Assembly (NCBI GenBank): GCA_028571685.1
Contig: CM053143.1
Span: forward strand, 138,170,829-138,234,828
Direction of reading: 5' to 3'
DNA: 64,000 nucleotides
DNA from: Heterohyrax brucei
Lineage: Eukaryota > Chordata > Mammalia > Hyracoidea > Procaviidae
The notes under the pieces were generated by a model. It did no database searches. It was not told the DNA's origin and saw only the letters and a program-made list of their open reading frames with translations. Of the stretch, positions 54,517 through 64,000 are shown piece after piece; the stretch's first letter is position 1; the number at the start of each line of letters is the position of its first letter. The position numbers and the translations under genes were made by a program.

Positions 54517-56020
54517 TCACTGTTGTTATTTACTGTCAAGTTGTCTCTGACTCATAGCAACCTTACGTATAACACAATGAAATTTACCTGTTCTGCACCA
54601 TCTTCATGGTCATTAGTAAGTTTGAGTCCATTATTGCATCTACTGTGTCTATCCATCTCATTGAGGTTTCCCCTGGTTTTGGTTGGCTCTCTACCAACTG
54701 TGATGTTCATCTCTAGGGACTGGTCTTTCCTGATGATGTGTGAGTAAGCAAGTTGAAGTCTCGCTGTACTTGTTTCTAAGGAACAGCTTGCTTGTATTCC
54801 TTCTTAGAACGATTTGTTCATTCTTTTGCTGGTCCATGATATATTCTTTGCCAATACCACAGTTCAAAAGCATCAGTTCTTCTTTCATCTTGTTTTTTTT
54901 TTGCTGTCCAATCGTTGTTATGCACATGAGGCTATCGAAAAGGCTGTATGACTTGGGTCAGACACACTTTAATGGTTGTTTTAGTTATCTAGTGCTGCTA
55001 TAACAGAAATGCCACAAGAGGTTGACTTTAAAAAGAGAAATTTTATTTTGTCAACAGTATAGTAGGCTAGCAGTCCAAATTTAGGGTGTCAGCTACAAGG
55101 GAAACTTATCTCTGTTGGCCCTTGCAGTTGGTCTTCCCTGGACTGGGAGCTTCAGAGGTGCAGGAACTCTGAGTCCTTTCCAAAGGATGCACTCTGCTCT
55201 TGACACTGCTGGTTGGTGGTACTGCTGGTGAATATAAGAATCTAACCAAGGTCACTTAGATTATTAAGCTACATTCCATCCTCTGCCTCAGTTATCATCC
55301 TCAGACAAGATTAGCACGCATACATTCCTCTCCTTATCTCCGAGGAAGTAAAATTGATTAAGACCTCAGAAAGAGATAATGAAATTTTGGGTAATTCACA
55401 CTTTGATAAGAGGTAATGGAATCTTATGATGTAAAGAAATCTTGTGACTCCCGGCTATTGTTCTGTGACAGACCCTCTGAATTCTGGCTATGAAAACTGC
55501 TGGAAATGTAACTCCTACAGGGACAGTTTTTGGAGAAGTTATTCTCACTGTCTCCTACCCAGCATGCTTGCCTGCTAGTAAAGCACTGAAGCTAGCTCTC
55601 CATCTCTGAATTTTGGCTGTCAGTAACAGGCAGAACAACTTGCTTTAGTTCAGCAGCAGTATGAAGTCCCCAAATCTCTACTTATTTCCCTTTCCTCTAT
55701 ATTCTAAGAGATAGCTTCAAAGCACAATACAGTCTTACACACAGAGTCCTGCCCCACCAGTGCAGCTGCTGCCCATCCTCCCTCATCAACATTTTGGAGG
55801 CAGGATTTACAACACTGAGGAACGTCACACAATACAGGAACCATGGCCTAGCCAAACAGTTACACACATTTTTGGGGGATATGATTCAATCCGTGACAGT
55901 CATTTCAGTTACATCTTTGTTTTTAAAAACTTTAAAGAGCTATTTTCTAGCAGATTTGCCCAAAGCAATACATCTTTTGAGTCTTGATTTTTAAAAACAG
56001 GCCTCAGGTCTTTGGAGCTA
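54517..56020 (-). mobile_element. RTE LINE copy I, split by an LTR
   Basis: Tail at the left ('gttgttatttactgtcaag'), C-terminal coding region to 54976, then continuation at 55899-56020 ('ctttaaagagctattttc', 'gcagatttgccc'). Truncated after about 56020. The minus frame at 54691-54927 is a broken reading of the RTE C-terminal part. Confidence 0.85.
54977..55898 (-). mobile_element. Solo LTR, ERVL-MaLR-like, unusually long (LTR-10)
   Basis: Starts 'tgttttagttatctagtg' and ends 'gattcaatccgtgaca'. Its outer parts match LTR-6, including 'ggcaggatttacaacac'. At about 922 bp it is roughly twice the length of LTR-6; the excess lies around 55220-55740. Flanking five bases ATGGT and GTCAT are a doubtful duplication. 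Confidence 0.78.
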
Positions 56021-56175
56021 AGTTGTTTAAAGAAAATGATCAAAAAAACAAATAATATAATTTCGAATATAAAAGTTGTCGTAAGTGAACAGATGAATTT
56101 CCCCTTTTGTGACTTGTTTTGTGACTAGTATAAAAAAAGATTTTCCTAAAAGGACCAAAGAAAGCCTCTGTGGAA

Positions 56176-57466
56176 TAAATATGAAAATCAAGTTCGCAAA
56201 CTCATCCAAGGAAAAGTACTACATACCTCACTGCTGAATATCACTATGGTTCCCTTCAAAATATTCCTTTTGGGAAGCTATGCACTGTTGCCAGCACCTA
56301 GTCTGTCCTTTGAAGCAATTTTGAAACTCTTTTCCTGGACTGGCCATCAGAGCTGTCATCGTGTGATTCTTGATGTCCTGAATGCCATCAAAATGTCTTC
56401 CTTTCAAAATTTCCTTTATGTTTGGGTAAAGAAAAAGTCTTTGAGGGCCAGATCAGGTGAGTAAGAAGGGTGTTCCAATACAATTATTTGTTTACTGGCT
56501 AAAAACTCCCTGTGAGCTGGTGCATTGTCGTGACGCAAGAGCCATGAATTATTGGCAAACAGTTCAGGTTGTTTTCATCTAACTTTTTCCCACAGCCTTT
56601 TTAGCAATTCCAAAGAGTAAACTTAGTTAACTGCTTGTCCAGTTGGTACAGATTCATAATGAACAATCCCTTTGCTACCAAAGGCTAGCAACATCATTTA
56701 GACTCTTGCTTTGGACTGACAGAACTTTTTTGGTGGTGGAGAATTGTCTGACTTCCATTGTACACTTTGATGCTTTGTTTCAGGGTGGTATTGGTACACC
56801 CTTGTTTCATCACTGGTGATAACATGGCCCAAAACATCGTCTTGCCCCCCTCTAAAGTCTTGACAAACTTCAACTCTTCTTTGCTTTTGTTCTTCAAGGG
56901 TCCCCTTTAGGTCCATTTTTGCACTCACCTTTCTCATGCCAAGATTTTCAGTTAAGAGTTTCCTGTTTCTTCTCTAGTGGTGTTTACTTGGTCTGCTATG
57001 CTGCTTACAGTCAGTTGACAATTTTGATGCACAATTCAACTAATTTTTGCAATGTTTTCATCAGTTCTGCTCATTACTGGCCACTCTGACCTCTCTTCAT
57101 CAGTGATACTTTCTGTCCCTTCATAAAAATGTATAATCCATTTAGACACTGCTGTTTTCTTCATGACATTATCCCCATAAACTTGGACTAGCATGTCCCT
57201 GATTTCACTTCCATTCTTGTCAAGTTTAACAAGAAATTTAACGTTTGTACATTGCTCTAATTCAAGAGCTGACATTCTTACAACAGCATATAAAAACACT
57301 CAGCAACAATAATGAATGCCACTCAGTGAGATGCTGCCACATGATGACATGAACACAGCTGTGAGACACTGATATACCAAGGTTATGAAACCTTACCAAG
57401 TTGTTTGTACAGTGCTACCAATGGAAGCATATGGTGGTAAGTTTGTGAACTTAATTGTCACACCTC
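56176..57466 (-). mobile_element. Mariner DNA transposon (Tc1/mariner superfamily)
   Basis: About 1.29 kb with terminal inverted repeats. The right end (57438-57466) and left end (about 56178-56203, 'aatcaagttcgcaaactc') pair as inverted copies ('aagtttgtgaacttaattg' at the right). TA follows the right end at 57467-57468 and a TA lies near the left end, as expected for a TA target. The transposase remnant lies between on the minus strand. Cut-and-paste element, now immobile. Confidence 0.9.
56235..57299 (-). pseudogene. Mariner transposase, decayed
   Basis: Read on the minus strand from 57299. The N-terminal DNA-binding part includes a helix-turn-helix-like stretch and the mariner-type sequence KTAVSKWIIHFYEGTESITD, then ERSEWPV (functional copies have R-x-G-R-P there). 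The catalytic domain is broken: ITSDETRVYQYHPETKHQS (frame 56937-56698, around the first or second Asp), then 'gacaatgcaccagctcac' (HDNAP-like, minus strand near 56525) and finally YFEGNHSDIQQ near 56245. Several frameshifts and stops. The pattern fits a DD34D transposase. Confidence 0.88.
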
Positions 57467-57669
57467 ATATAAATTCCCAAGGTGACTACTTTGAATTAGA
57501 AACCTCACACAATTCAGATACACTTGGTTAAAAGAAAATCTATTTCATTATATAATTGCTGGGTCTAAAATCTTCAAGTAATCCTTTCCATTGTGTGTTA
57601 TTATTACCAGTTGTGGGGAGAGATGCTTGTTGACCCTGTCTCTAGATTTTGGAATCCATACACTTTTAC

Positions 57670-57873
57670 GGGGATCCTTGAGTTTTGCAAACAGTTAAAT
57701 GCTCACCTGCTAGCTGAAAGGGTGGTGGTTGCAGTCCACAAAGAGGTATTTCAGAAGAAAGACCCGGTGATCTGCTTCCAAAACATCAGCCATTGAAAAC
57801 CTTATGGAGTGCAGTTCTACGTTCATGGGGTCACTGTGAGTTGGGATCGACACAACAACAACTGACTTGGTAC
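57670..57873 (+). repeat. AfroSINE-like copy, long type
   Basis: 'gggatccttgagttttgc', B-box-like 'ggtggttgcagtccac', insert 'gacccggtgatctgcttcc', tail 'caacaacaactgacttgg'. Confidence 0.85.
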
Positions 57874-60800
57874 TGGTTTATTTCCTTTCAGCTGGTGGCT
57901 TCCTGTCTGTTGACTTCTGTTGGAATGTTGCAGATTTAAAAAAAAAAAAGTTGAAAACAGTACTTGTTTAAAAATCAGCTTTCTATAATTGCGGTGAGAC
58001 CATTTACTTTTTTTCTAAAACCACACCAGATTTATGTACATCACACCATATGAATAGTTCATATATCACTCCAATAATACACATATTTTTGCCTTCAGTA
58101 TCACTCAACACTTTTCCCATCAACACACGCTCACAGGAATCCTAACAAGAATGTCTTAGGAAAGAGATTTGGCTGTTTCTGTATGACTGTGGCCAATCAA
58201 GCCTTAATCATCATGATTCACCGTGGCTCTGAAGTGAGTGAGGAGAATGAAGCAAGTTTCTGTCACAACAACGAGCATCAAGTAAATATCTGGGTCATCT
58301 TTATTGAGGGATTATGTTTGTTCTTTGGCATCTGCAAATATTTTCATAATTTCTCACGTTTCGGTCCTGTTGGAACCCTTCCTTCAGACTGTGACTGTGT
58401 GTAATTTGCATGACTAGAAAATCATATAAACAGGTTGTTGTTGCAAAAGAGTATTTGGCAGTTGGTATTCAGAAAGGCTTCTCATGGCAAGTTGATGTGA
58501 TAGTGAAAAGTTGAGGCTCAGGGGGTTTAAAGACTTAATTCCCATTACACATTGACTGGTAAATAAGAGAGTCAGCCTTTTAGAAGCTGAAATTTTAAAT
58601 TCCTGTATCCTAGCATTGCCTGGTGAATGAATGCCACCATTGGGCAATGATACAGTGTAAAGAGAGATTGCCAGAGAAAATCAAGTTAAGTGAGCTAGCT
58701 CTAAAACGCAATTAGTAAATTAAGAGTTCCTTACAGGCAAGGACTGCATCTGTCAATACTTATATTCTGAGCAAACACACCCACACATACGCACACACAA
58801 TGAAACAGCAATGAAAATACACAGTGAAAGAAATAAAATTTTGTGTTAGAGCTTCAAGGAATCTCTCTAGTGCAAATATCATAGAATTATGTATGCATAA
58901 CAAGTATGTCTAAATATGGCTTCCTGTGAATGTGTCCAGGTTTGCAAACACTTTACAAGGTTAAAAGCAGTCTGGAAAAGTAAAATACATGACTGAAAGA
59001 AGTATAATACATTTTGATTTCAGTTTCAAGTTGGTCTTTTGGGTAAAGACAGTATTTTGTAATTACTCCTGGACCAAAATGAGAATATAACTGGATTTCT
59101 TAAAAATAATTATGGTTTATGTCTTTCTCTTTGGAGACTCTAACTTGTTTCCCTTTGCTTTTTTGATTGTACTCTACTGGTTTCCCCAGAGGACATTGAC
59201 GTTGACAGAGAAAGACCAAAGGAACCTTTGTGACTTCATCCAAATGTCATAACAAAAGTAAGGTTTAGCATGCTTCTGAGGGATTGACTTTCAAGCAGGA
59301 ACTGGGCTGTTTTGGAAACTTAGCTAATGACATTGTTATTATTTCTCCTGAGTGATTAGGCTGAGAGATCAATCACACTTGCATTTGGTGTAATCCCTGC
59401 AGGCGTGAGAGGTAAGCCCATCACTGCAGAAGCTGTGTGGCCTGAATCCTCGGTTGAAGCTCTCTTCTCTGTGAGAAGAATGTGACATTTGCCTCTGCAA
59501 TTTTTACATTTGGCTATGAAGCCCCCAAATAATATTTTCTTAATAAATATACCTAAAAATTTTGAACCAGAGTATTAACAGATTTTGAAAAGTGTAAAAG
59601 ATTAATTTGCAAAGTCACATTTGTGAAAGTTCAGGGAAGATACCAAAGTTCCAAGCATTATGATTTATTTGGTTTGTACTTTTTAACTGTGTTCTGCATA
59701 CAGTAGGAACACAATATTTACTGGATGTTGAATGAATGAAGTATATTTGGAAATACAATGAGAACTGTTTGCTGTCATAAATCATTTCAGAAGTCTGTCT
59801 TTACAGATGTCACCGAGGCACAATCCTATCTTCTTGACCTTCTTGTGACTTCATTGATGTGTTTTGACAGATACAGAAAAGATGCTAGTTTTAAAAGGAG
59901 AGGCCTATAATTTAAAAACATGATTTTTACCATCTCCTCACACTTCATAGAGGTCAAGGGGGGCAGATAAACAACTTCCTCCAGCTGCTGCTACATCTGG
60001 CACACGCCTGCAGCTGAAAGTGTGCACTGAAAAGATAAACACGTCAGGTTGTATCTACTTGCATGACGATGCTTTTTGTGTCTGAACTTGACCCTTAGCA
60101 ATTAATATTAAAACCAGGCTTGACAGTAATGAATAAAAATTCAAAAGAAGTTGTGCTGAACTGAAATTACCAGTCTTCCCAGGAGGATATGTTTCTCTGA
60201 TGGTTTTGAGGTTAACTTTGATTTTGTAATCCTGGCTCAACCTCTTCTCTTTGTTGTTTCTTTCTGGGAACCATCGCATCTTGATTCCAGCCATTCCAGG
60301 TCTCTTGTTATTCCTTCCTCGAATCATGTAGAGTGCTAATTGTTCTGTCTAGGTTGATTTACTTATACCTGGATATATGCCAACTCTTTACTTAATTTTG
60401 TGACCTCTTAAGGTAACTTCTAGCTCTGAGATTCTGTGGCACTTTGGATATGTCTAAAGTTAGCAGGTGATCCATTTAAAGAGTCATCAGGCTGTGCTTT
60501 TCAAGTGGAATAATCTGTTGGTTGATTATTTTTTATACTTCTAATAAATACTGCCAATGACTTAGAGACTTTAAGAAACACTCGATGTGGCTTCTTTCAC
60601 AGGAGACTTTGTAAAGTAAAACATAGAGAAGAAATGTTAAGTCACTGTATTTGTGTTGAAACCGAGAAGGCCCTCAATAAACACTTATCAAATAAAAGAC
60701 TTCTCAATTCCAGGTTGATTTTGTATTGCACTAAACCAGAGCAATTAAAAAAAAAAAAAAAAAAAGACTTTCAGAGTATTTTTAATTGTCTTATTTGCTA

Positions 60801-61864
60801 AATAAACATCCAGATGCCATTATCCACTTTCATGTTTTTCTATTTCAAATATTTCCCAAAGAATCAATCCTTCAAGTTTTGTCTCTGCATATTAGCATTA
60901 GGTCTGTTAGCTTTATAATTTCAACACCCCTACTTTGTTTGGCCAAAATAACCAGAGATAAATGTAGTGGCTTTATTATTTTTAACATATGTAAAATTTC
61001 TAGAAAAACATTTGAGTGTTTCATTTGCCTTTGCGGTGGCAGACGCAGCCTTTGTGATGGCCACTTCTCTTGATCCTTGATCAACAAAGGCAGGAATCCA
61101 GACCTGATGTTTGCACTCTGTTTCTACCAAATTGCTGGGTGAGCCCTTTACAAGATCGCTGTGTCTTCTGTCTCCAGATTAGCATTTAGAGAACCTCAGC
61201 AACAGGCATGGAGCCATAGGAGGGAAGCAGGCTGCTATTTAAATGGAAGAGAGGCACTCACTCCATGGCTGATAAGCAGAAGGAGTGATAAATCTCAAAC
61301 AGCTCTTCACCTTAGGAATTCACAGTGCAGATCTATCGTGAACCCGGTCAGCATCTGATGAACTTCTACTTTCCACAGGATCATCAGAAGGCAGTGATTG
61401 GAGCAAAGAAACATCCATGCATGGCCTGCATTGGATACCTGTCAGTTGGTTTACAGATAATCTGCAGACCACAGAGTGTTTTGCTGACATCCTTACATCC
61501 AGGATCACAACAGCAGGAAATGCTGAGTTCAGAATGCTTCTAGGAATAGAAGTTGCCCTTCTACAGTGAATGGTTCCACTCTGAGAAAGGCTAAAGTATG
61601 ATTGATACACACTTTAGATTTTAGGTCTGTAGCCAGTCCTGTATGTATGTGATTTTTCCCCCCAATTTAAGAATGCTATACCTGTTGATAAAATATTGAT
61701 ACAACTCTAGGGATGAACTGGGAAGCTTCCCTATGACCCAGGGAAAACATGCATCAGTATTTGTACGTATTTATGACTTACACATTGCTTGTGTGACAGC
61801 CTTTGCTGTTTGTGATGGTGGTGGATTCCTTAGCATCTAGATCAGGTTCTGTCTAATAAGTCAA
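57874..61864. other. Longest repeat-poor stretch; mostly unannotated
   Basis: About 4 kb with few recognisable elements: an interrupted CA-like run near 58777-58800, a MIR/L2-like ending near 59700-59750, and an A-run of about 20 near 60747-60766. No coding frame is convincing. A possible exon at 59190-59257 is listed separately. Frames at 60786-61130 and 61161-61610 overlap on both strands without domains. Confidence 0.5.
59190..59257 (+). other. Possible exon bounded by splice-like sites (speculative)
   Basis: A pyrimidine-rich stretch ending 'ggtttccccag' precedes 68 bp that end in 'aaaa' before 'gtaagg', which is close to the consensus acceptor and donor. One frame is open for 20 codons and then meets TAA, so a coding exon is doubtful; a non-coding exon or a chance match is possible. 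Confidence 0.2.
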
Positions 61865-62063
61865 ACCATACCTGTTGCTTTCAAGTTGATTCTGACTCAG
61901 AGACCCATGGGACAGTGTACAACTGCCCCAGAGGGTTTCTAAGGCTATGTTCTTTAGAGAAGCAGACTATTCTTAGAGAAACCACCCCCTGAGAGGCTAA
62001 TTGGTTCGAACCTCTGATCTTTTGGTTAGCAACAGAGTACTTAACCACACACCACCAGAACTT
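61865..62063 (-). repeat. AfroSINE-like copy, long type
   Basis: 'cataccTGTTGCTTTCAAG'-like tail side, 'ggttcgaacctctgatc' B box with a surviving CpG, and the end 'cacaccaccagaacttc'. Confidence 0.87.
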
Positions 62064-62082
62064 CTTACTTGACATATAACCA

Positions 62083-62249
62083 AAAAACCAAACCCACTGC
62101 TGTCAAGTCGATTCTGACTCATAGAAACTCTATAGGACAAAGTAGAACTGCTCCATAGAATTTCGAAGGAGCTCCTGGAGGATTTGAACTGCTGACCTCT
62201 GTTTATCAGATGCTAACAGTTAATCACTATACTACCAGTGATTCCGCTT
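62083..62249 (-). repeat. AfroSINE-like copy, short type
   Basis: 'aaaaaccaaacccactgc', 'ggacaaagtagaactgc', 'gagctcctggaggatttg', then a worn head. Confidence 0.9.
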
Positions 62250-62404
62250 GGCATATAGTTGTTACTAAGTAAATATTGTTGAATAAGTGAAGAGCTAGAT
62301 ATATACTTTATTAAGTCACATGCTTGGTTCTCATTAACATCTGTTTTGGGTTGGACTGTTGTGATGGACTGACAAATAACCTGGATGTCTATGAAGCCAT
62401 GCTA

Positions 62405-62565
62405 CCCAAACCAAACTATTGCCACTGAGCCAATTCCAGCTCAGCAACTGTATACGACAGAGCAGAACTGCCCTGTGGGGTTCCCAAGGAGCAGCTGGTG
62501 GATTCAAACCACTGACTTTTTTGGTTAGCAGCCAAGCTTTTAACCACTGCTTTACCAGGGCTCCT
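62405..62565 (-). repeat. AfroSINE-like copy, short type
   Basis: 'caaaccaaactattgcc', 'gacagagcagaactgcc', 'ggttagcagccaagc', end 'taccagggctcct'. Confidence 0.9.
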
Positions 62566-62631
62566 GTCACACAACAGAGGGATGTATACAGTGTGTAGCT
62601 CTCCATAAGCATGTTACTGATGGCTGTTGAT

Positions 62632-62755
62632 GTTGTTAGGTGCCTTTGAGTTGTTTCCAACCCATAGTGACCCCACATGAAACAATGAAATGCTGCTCAC
62701 ACAATCATCGTTACATTTAAAACCACTGTTGTGGCCACTGTGTCAGTTACCACTT
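62632..62755 (-). mobile_element. RTE 3' tail fragment
   Basis: 'gatgttgttaggtgcctttg', 'aacccatagtgacccc', 'gttgtggccactgtgtc'. Short RTE copy; it ends at the next SINE. Confidence 0.75.
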
Positions 62756-62766
62756 TGTGTTGAAAG

Positions 62767-62978
62767 GAGCCTGGATGATGCAAGCAGTTTGCAATTGGTT
62801 GTTAATCTAAAAGTTGGCAGTTCAAACTTAGCTAGCACCTCCATGGAAGAAAGGCTTCCTGATCTGCTTTGGTCAAGATTGTCTCTGAGGAAACCCTTTG
62901 TAGCAAGTTCTATCCTATGTAAACCATGGGATCACCATGAGTCGGGGGCTGACTGAAAGGCTACCAAGAACAACAACT
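62767..62978 (+). repeat. AfroSINE-like copy, long type
   Basis: 'ggagcctggatgatgcaag', 'ttggcagttcaaacttag', 'gcttcctgatctgctttgg', tail 'gtcgggggctgactgaaagg' ending in 'aacaacaactg'. Confidence 0.87.
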
Positions 62979-63116
62979 GAGTATTAAAAACTGATAAGGA
63001 CAATGAAGAATATAGCATGATGTGTGGTCCCTGTCTTCGAAGAGTGTTTAGTCAGGAAGGCAAAAGATCTGCAACAGTAGTATGTTTACAGGAATTTATG
63101 TGGTATTATTATTACG

Positions 63117-63205
63117 AAGATAGCAGAGGACTGGGCCACATTCCATTCTGTTGTACATGTGGTCCTCTTGAGTCCTAGCAGTGAGGGTAACTAAAGGCAA
63201 CAATA
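63117..63205 (+). repeat. 3' tail of a tRNA-Gly-type SINE or RTE
   Basis: 'gaggactgggccacattcc', 'ttctgttgtacatgtgg', end 'aaaggcaacaat'. Only the tail, so the parent cannot be assigned. Confidence 0.6.
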
Positions 63206-63354
63206 TGATATGACAAATGTCACATTGTCTGTCCTAGACCCTGAAGGGTTGGGGATTGTTTTATTATTCACCTTTAAACCACACATAACATTAAGTAGAA
63301 TCACAAAATGTAGGATAAAAAAGGGAATTCTCAGAAATCTCTGATACCTGTTAG

Positions 63355-63480
63355 TCTAACTCCTCATTTTTTTTCTGTGAGAAAACTGAGAGATTAAGTA
63401 AGAGCTTTGCTTAAGACCACACTTAAGCAGCAGTGTTTGCTTATTTCCCTAGGATTTTGATTCTAAGGTATGCTACAGCT
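63355..63480 (-). repeat. MIR fragment
   Basis: 'gagaaaactgagagattaag' and 'gcttaagaccacacttaag' are MIR-like, antisense. Weak. Confidence 0.5.
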
Positions 63481-63719
63481 TCTGGCTCTCTCCATGAGCT
63501 TGCTCTGGTTCTAAATGAGATTCCTTTGTTTTGTGACAATAACTTTTCATTTCACAGATTCTAAGATCAATTTATACTGAATTCCACTCCTTAGCAAATA
63601 CATACATGTTAGTTTCTACTGCTTAGGTATTTTCTTTTTTTTTTTTTTTAAATAGCATCTCAAGATTAGCCTCATAATTTTCACAATGTAGGAAATATTG
63701 GGATTCCCTAAAGTCATCT

Positions 63720-63905
63720 GATATTTAATAGCTAGCATCTATTGACCCCAATTGCCACAGGCTTCTGCTGTTGGCATGCACCACCTCACTAATCCTCAGA
63801 ACCACCCTAAGACACAGACTCCGAGGCTTAGAGAATTTAAGTAACTTGTCCGAGGCTCAGAGATAGCAACCGCTTGAGTCACGCTGTGAACCTAAGAAGT
63901 CAGAC
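63720..63905 (-). repeat. MIR SINE relic
   Basis: 'cacctcactaatcctcag', 'ccgaggcttagagaattta' and 'taacttgtccgaggctc' give a clear antisense MIR order. Confidence 0.75.
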
Positions 63906-64000
63906 TCCAGAGCCTGTGCTCCCAACCACAGCTGCACACCACCTGCATACTGGAGATGCCAGAACTGTAGAAGTTGGCATGCTGAGCCCCACCCTGCCTC

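Noticed and set aside
61161-61610. Opposing open frames of 65-96 codons
   Set aside because: No recognisable domain, and both strands are open over the same bases.
1-64000. CRISPR arrays, operons, riboswitches, bacterial-type promoters
   Set aside because: The window is mammalian repeat-rich DNA. No regularly spaced direct repeats or prokaryotic gene organisation were seen.

Overview
The window looks like non-coding mammalian genomic DNA from an afrotherian, most likely an elephant-like (paenungulate) genome. This rests on the repeat mix. There are many copies of a tRNA-derived SINE whose 3' tail matches the RTE LINE (AfroSINE type). There are several RTE-clade (BovB-like) LINE copies, L1 copies with a young-looking 5' end, and a family of roughly 520-bp ERVL-MaLR-like solo LTRs. 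Old MIR, L2 and MLT1 relics are also present. The species assignment is inference. I found no host protein-coding gene and no functional RNA gene. Nearly every open frame is a decayed transposon fragment or chance.

Layout. 0-5 kb: an antisense L1/HAL1 ORF1 relic, a MIR, then a near full-length RTE with an inverted 5' end and a solo LTR inside it. 5-10 kb: LTRs and SINEs, including an AfroSINE inside a tRNA-Gly-type SINE. 10.8-12.2 kb: a 5'-truncated RTE with the clearest reverse transcriptase frames. 14-22.3 kb: SINE-rich, with an RTE/L1 composite at 17.1-17.9 kb. 23-24.3 kb: an RTE fragment split by a solo LTR with a perfect 5-bp target duplication. 24.5-29.7 kb: a nested block in which one near full-length antisense RTE is interrupted by a solo LTR and by a second RTE that carries its own solo LTR. 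34-38.8 kb: an RTE interrupted by an L1 with complete 5' UTR, ORF1 and the start of ORF2, flanked by about 13 bp of target duplication. 38.8-43.6 kb: an ERV-type LTR, an MLT1, a MaLR-like LTR and L1 3' ends. 43.8-47.9 kb: a decayed L1 ORF2/3' UTR fused to an RTE fragment. 49-57.5 kb: a solo LTR, an RTE inside a MIR, more LTRs and SINEs, and a mariner transposon with recognisable terminal inverted repeats and transposase. 57.9-61.9 kb is the longest stretch with little recognisable repeat. 61.9-64 kb is a SINE cluster ending in MIR relics.

How the parts relate. The RTE family appears to supply the 3' tail recognised by both SINE families, so the window records a LINE-SINE partnership. The tRNA-Gly-type SINE also carries an internal piece that matches the RTE 5' region. 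Nesting gives a relative order: MIR and MLT1 are oldest, RTE insertions came next, then the MaLR-like LTRs and L1, with several AfroSINEs late. I did not find an unknown functional system. The most unusual observations are the chimeric SINE structure, the nested RTE block with a displaced 48-bp patch, the internally terminated L1, and an unexplained dispersed pair at 22.36 and 30.80 kb.
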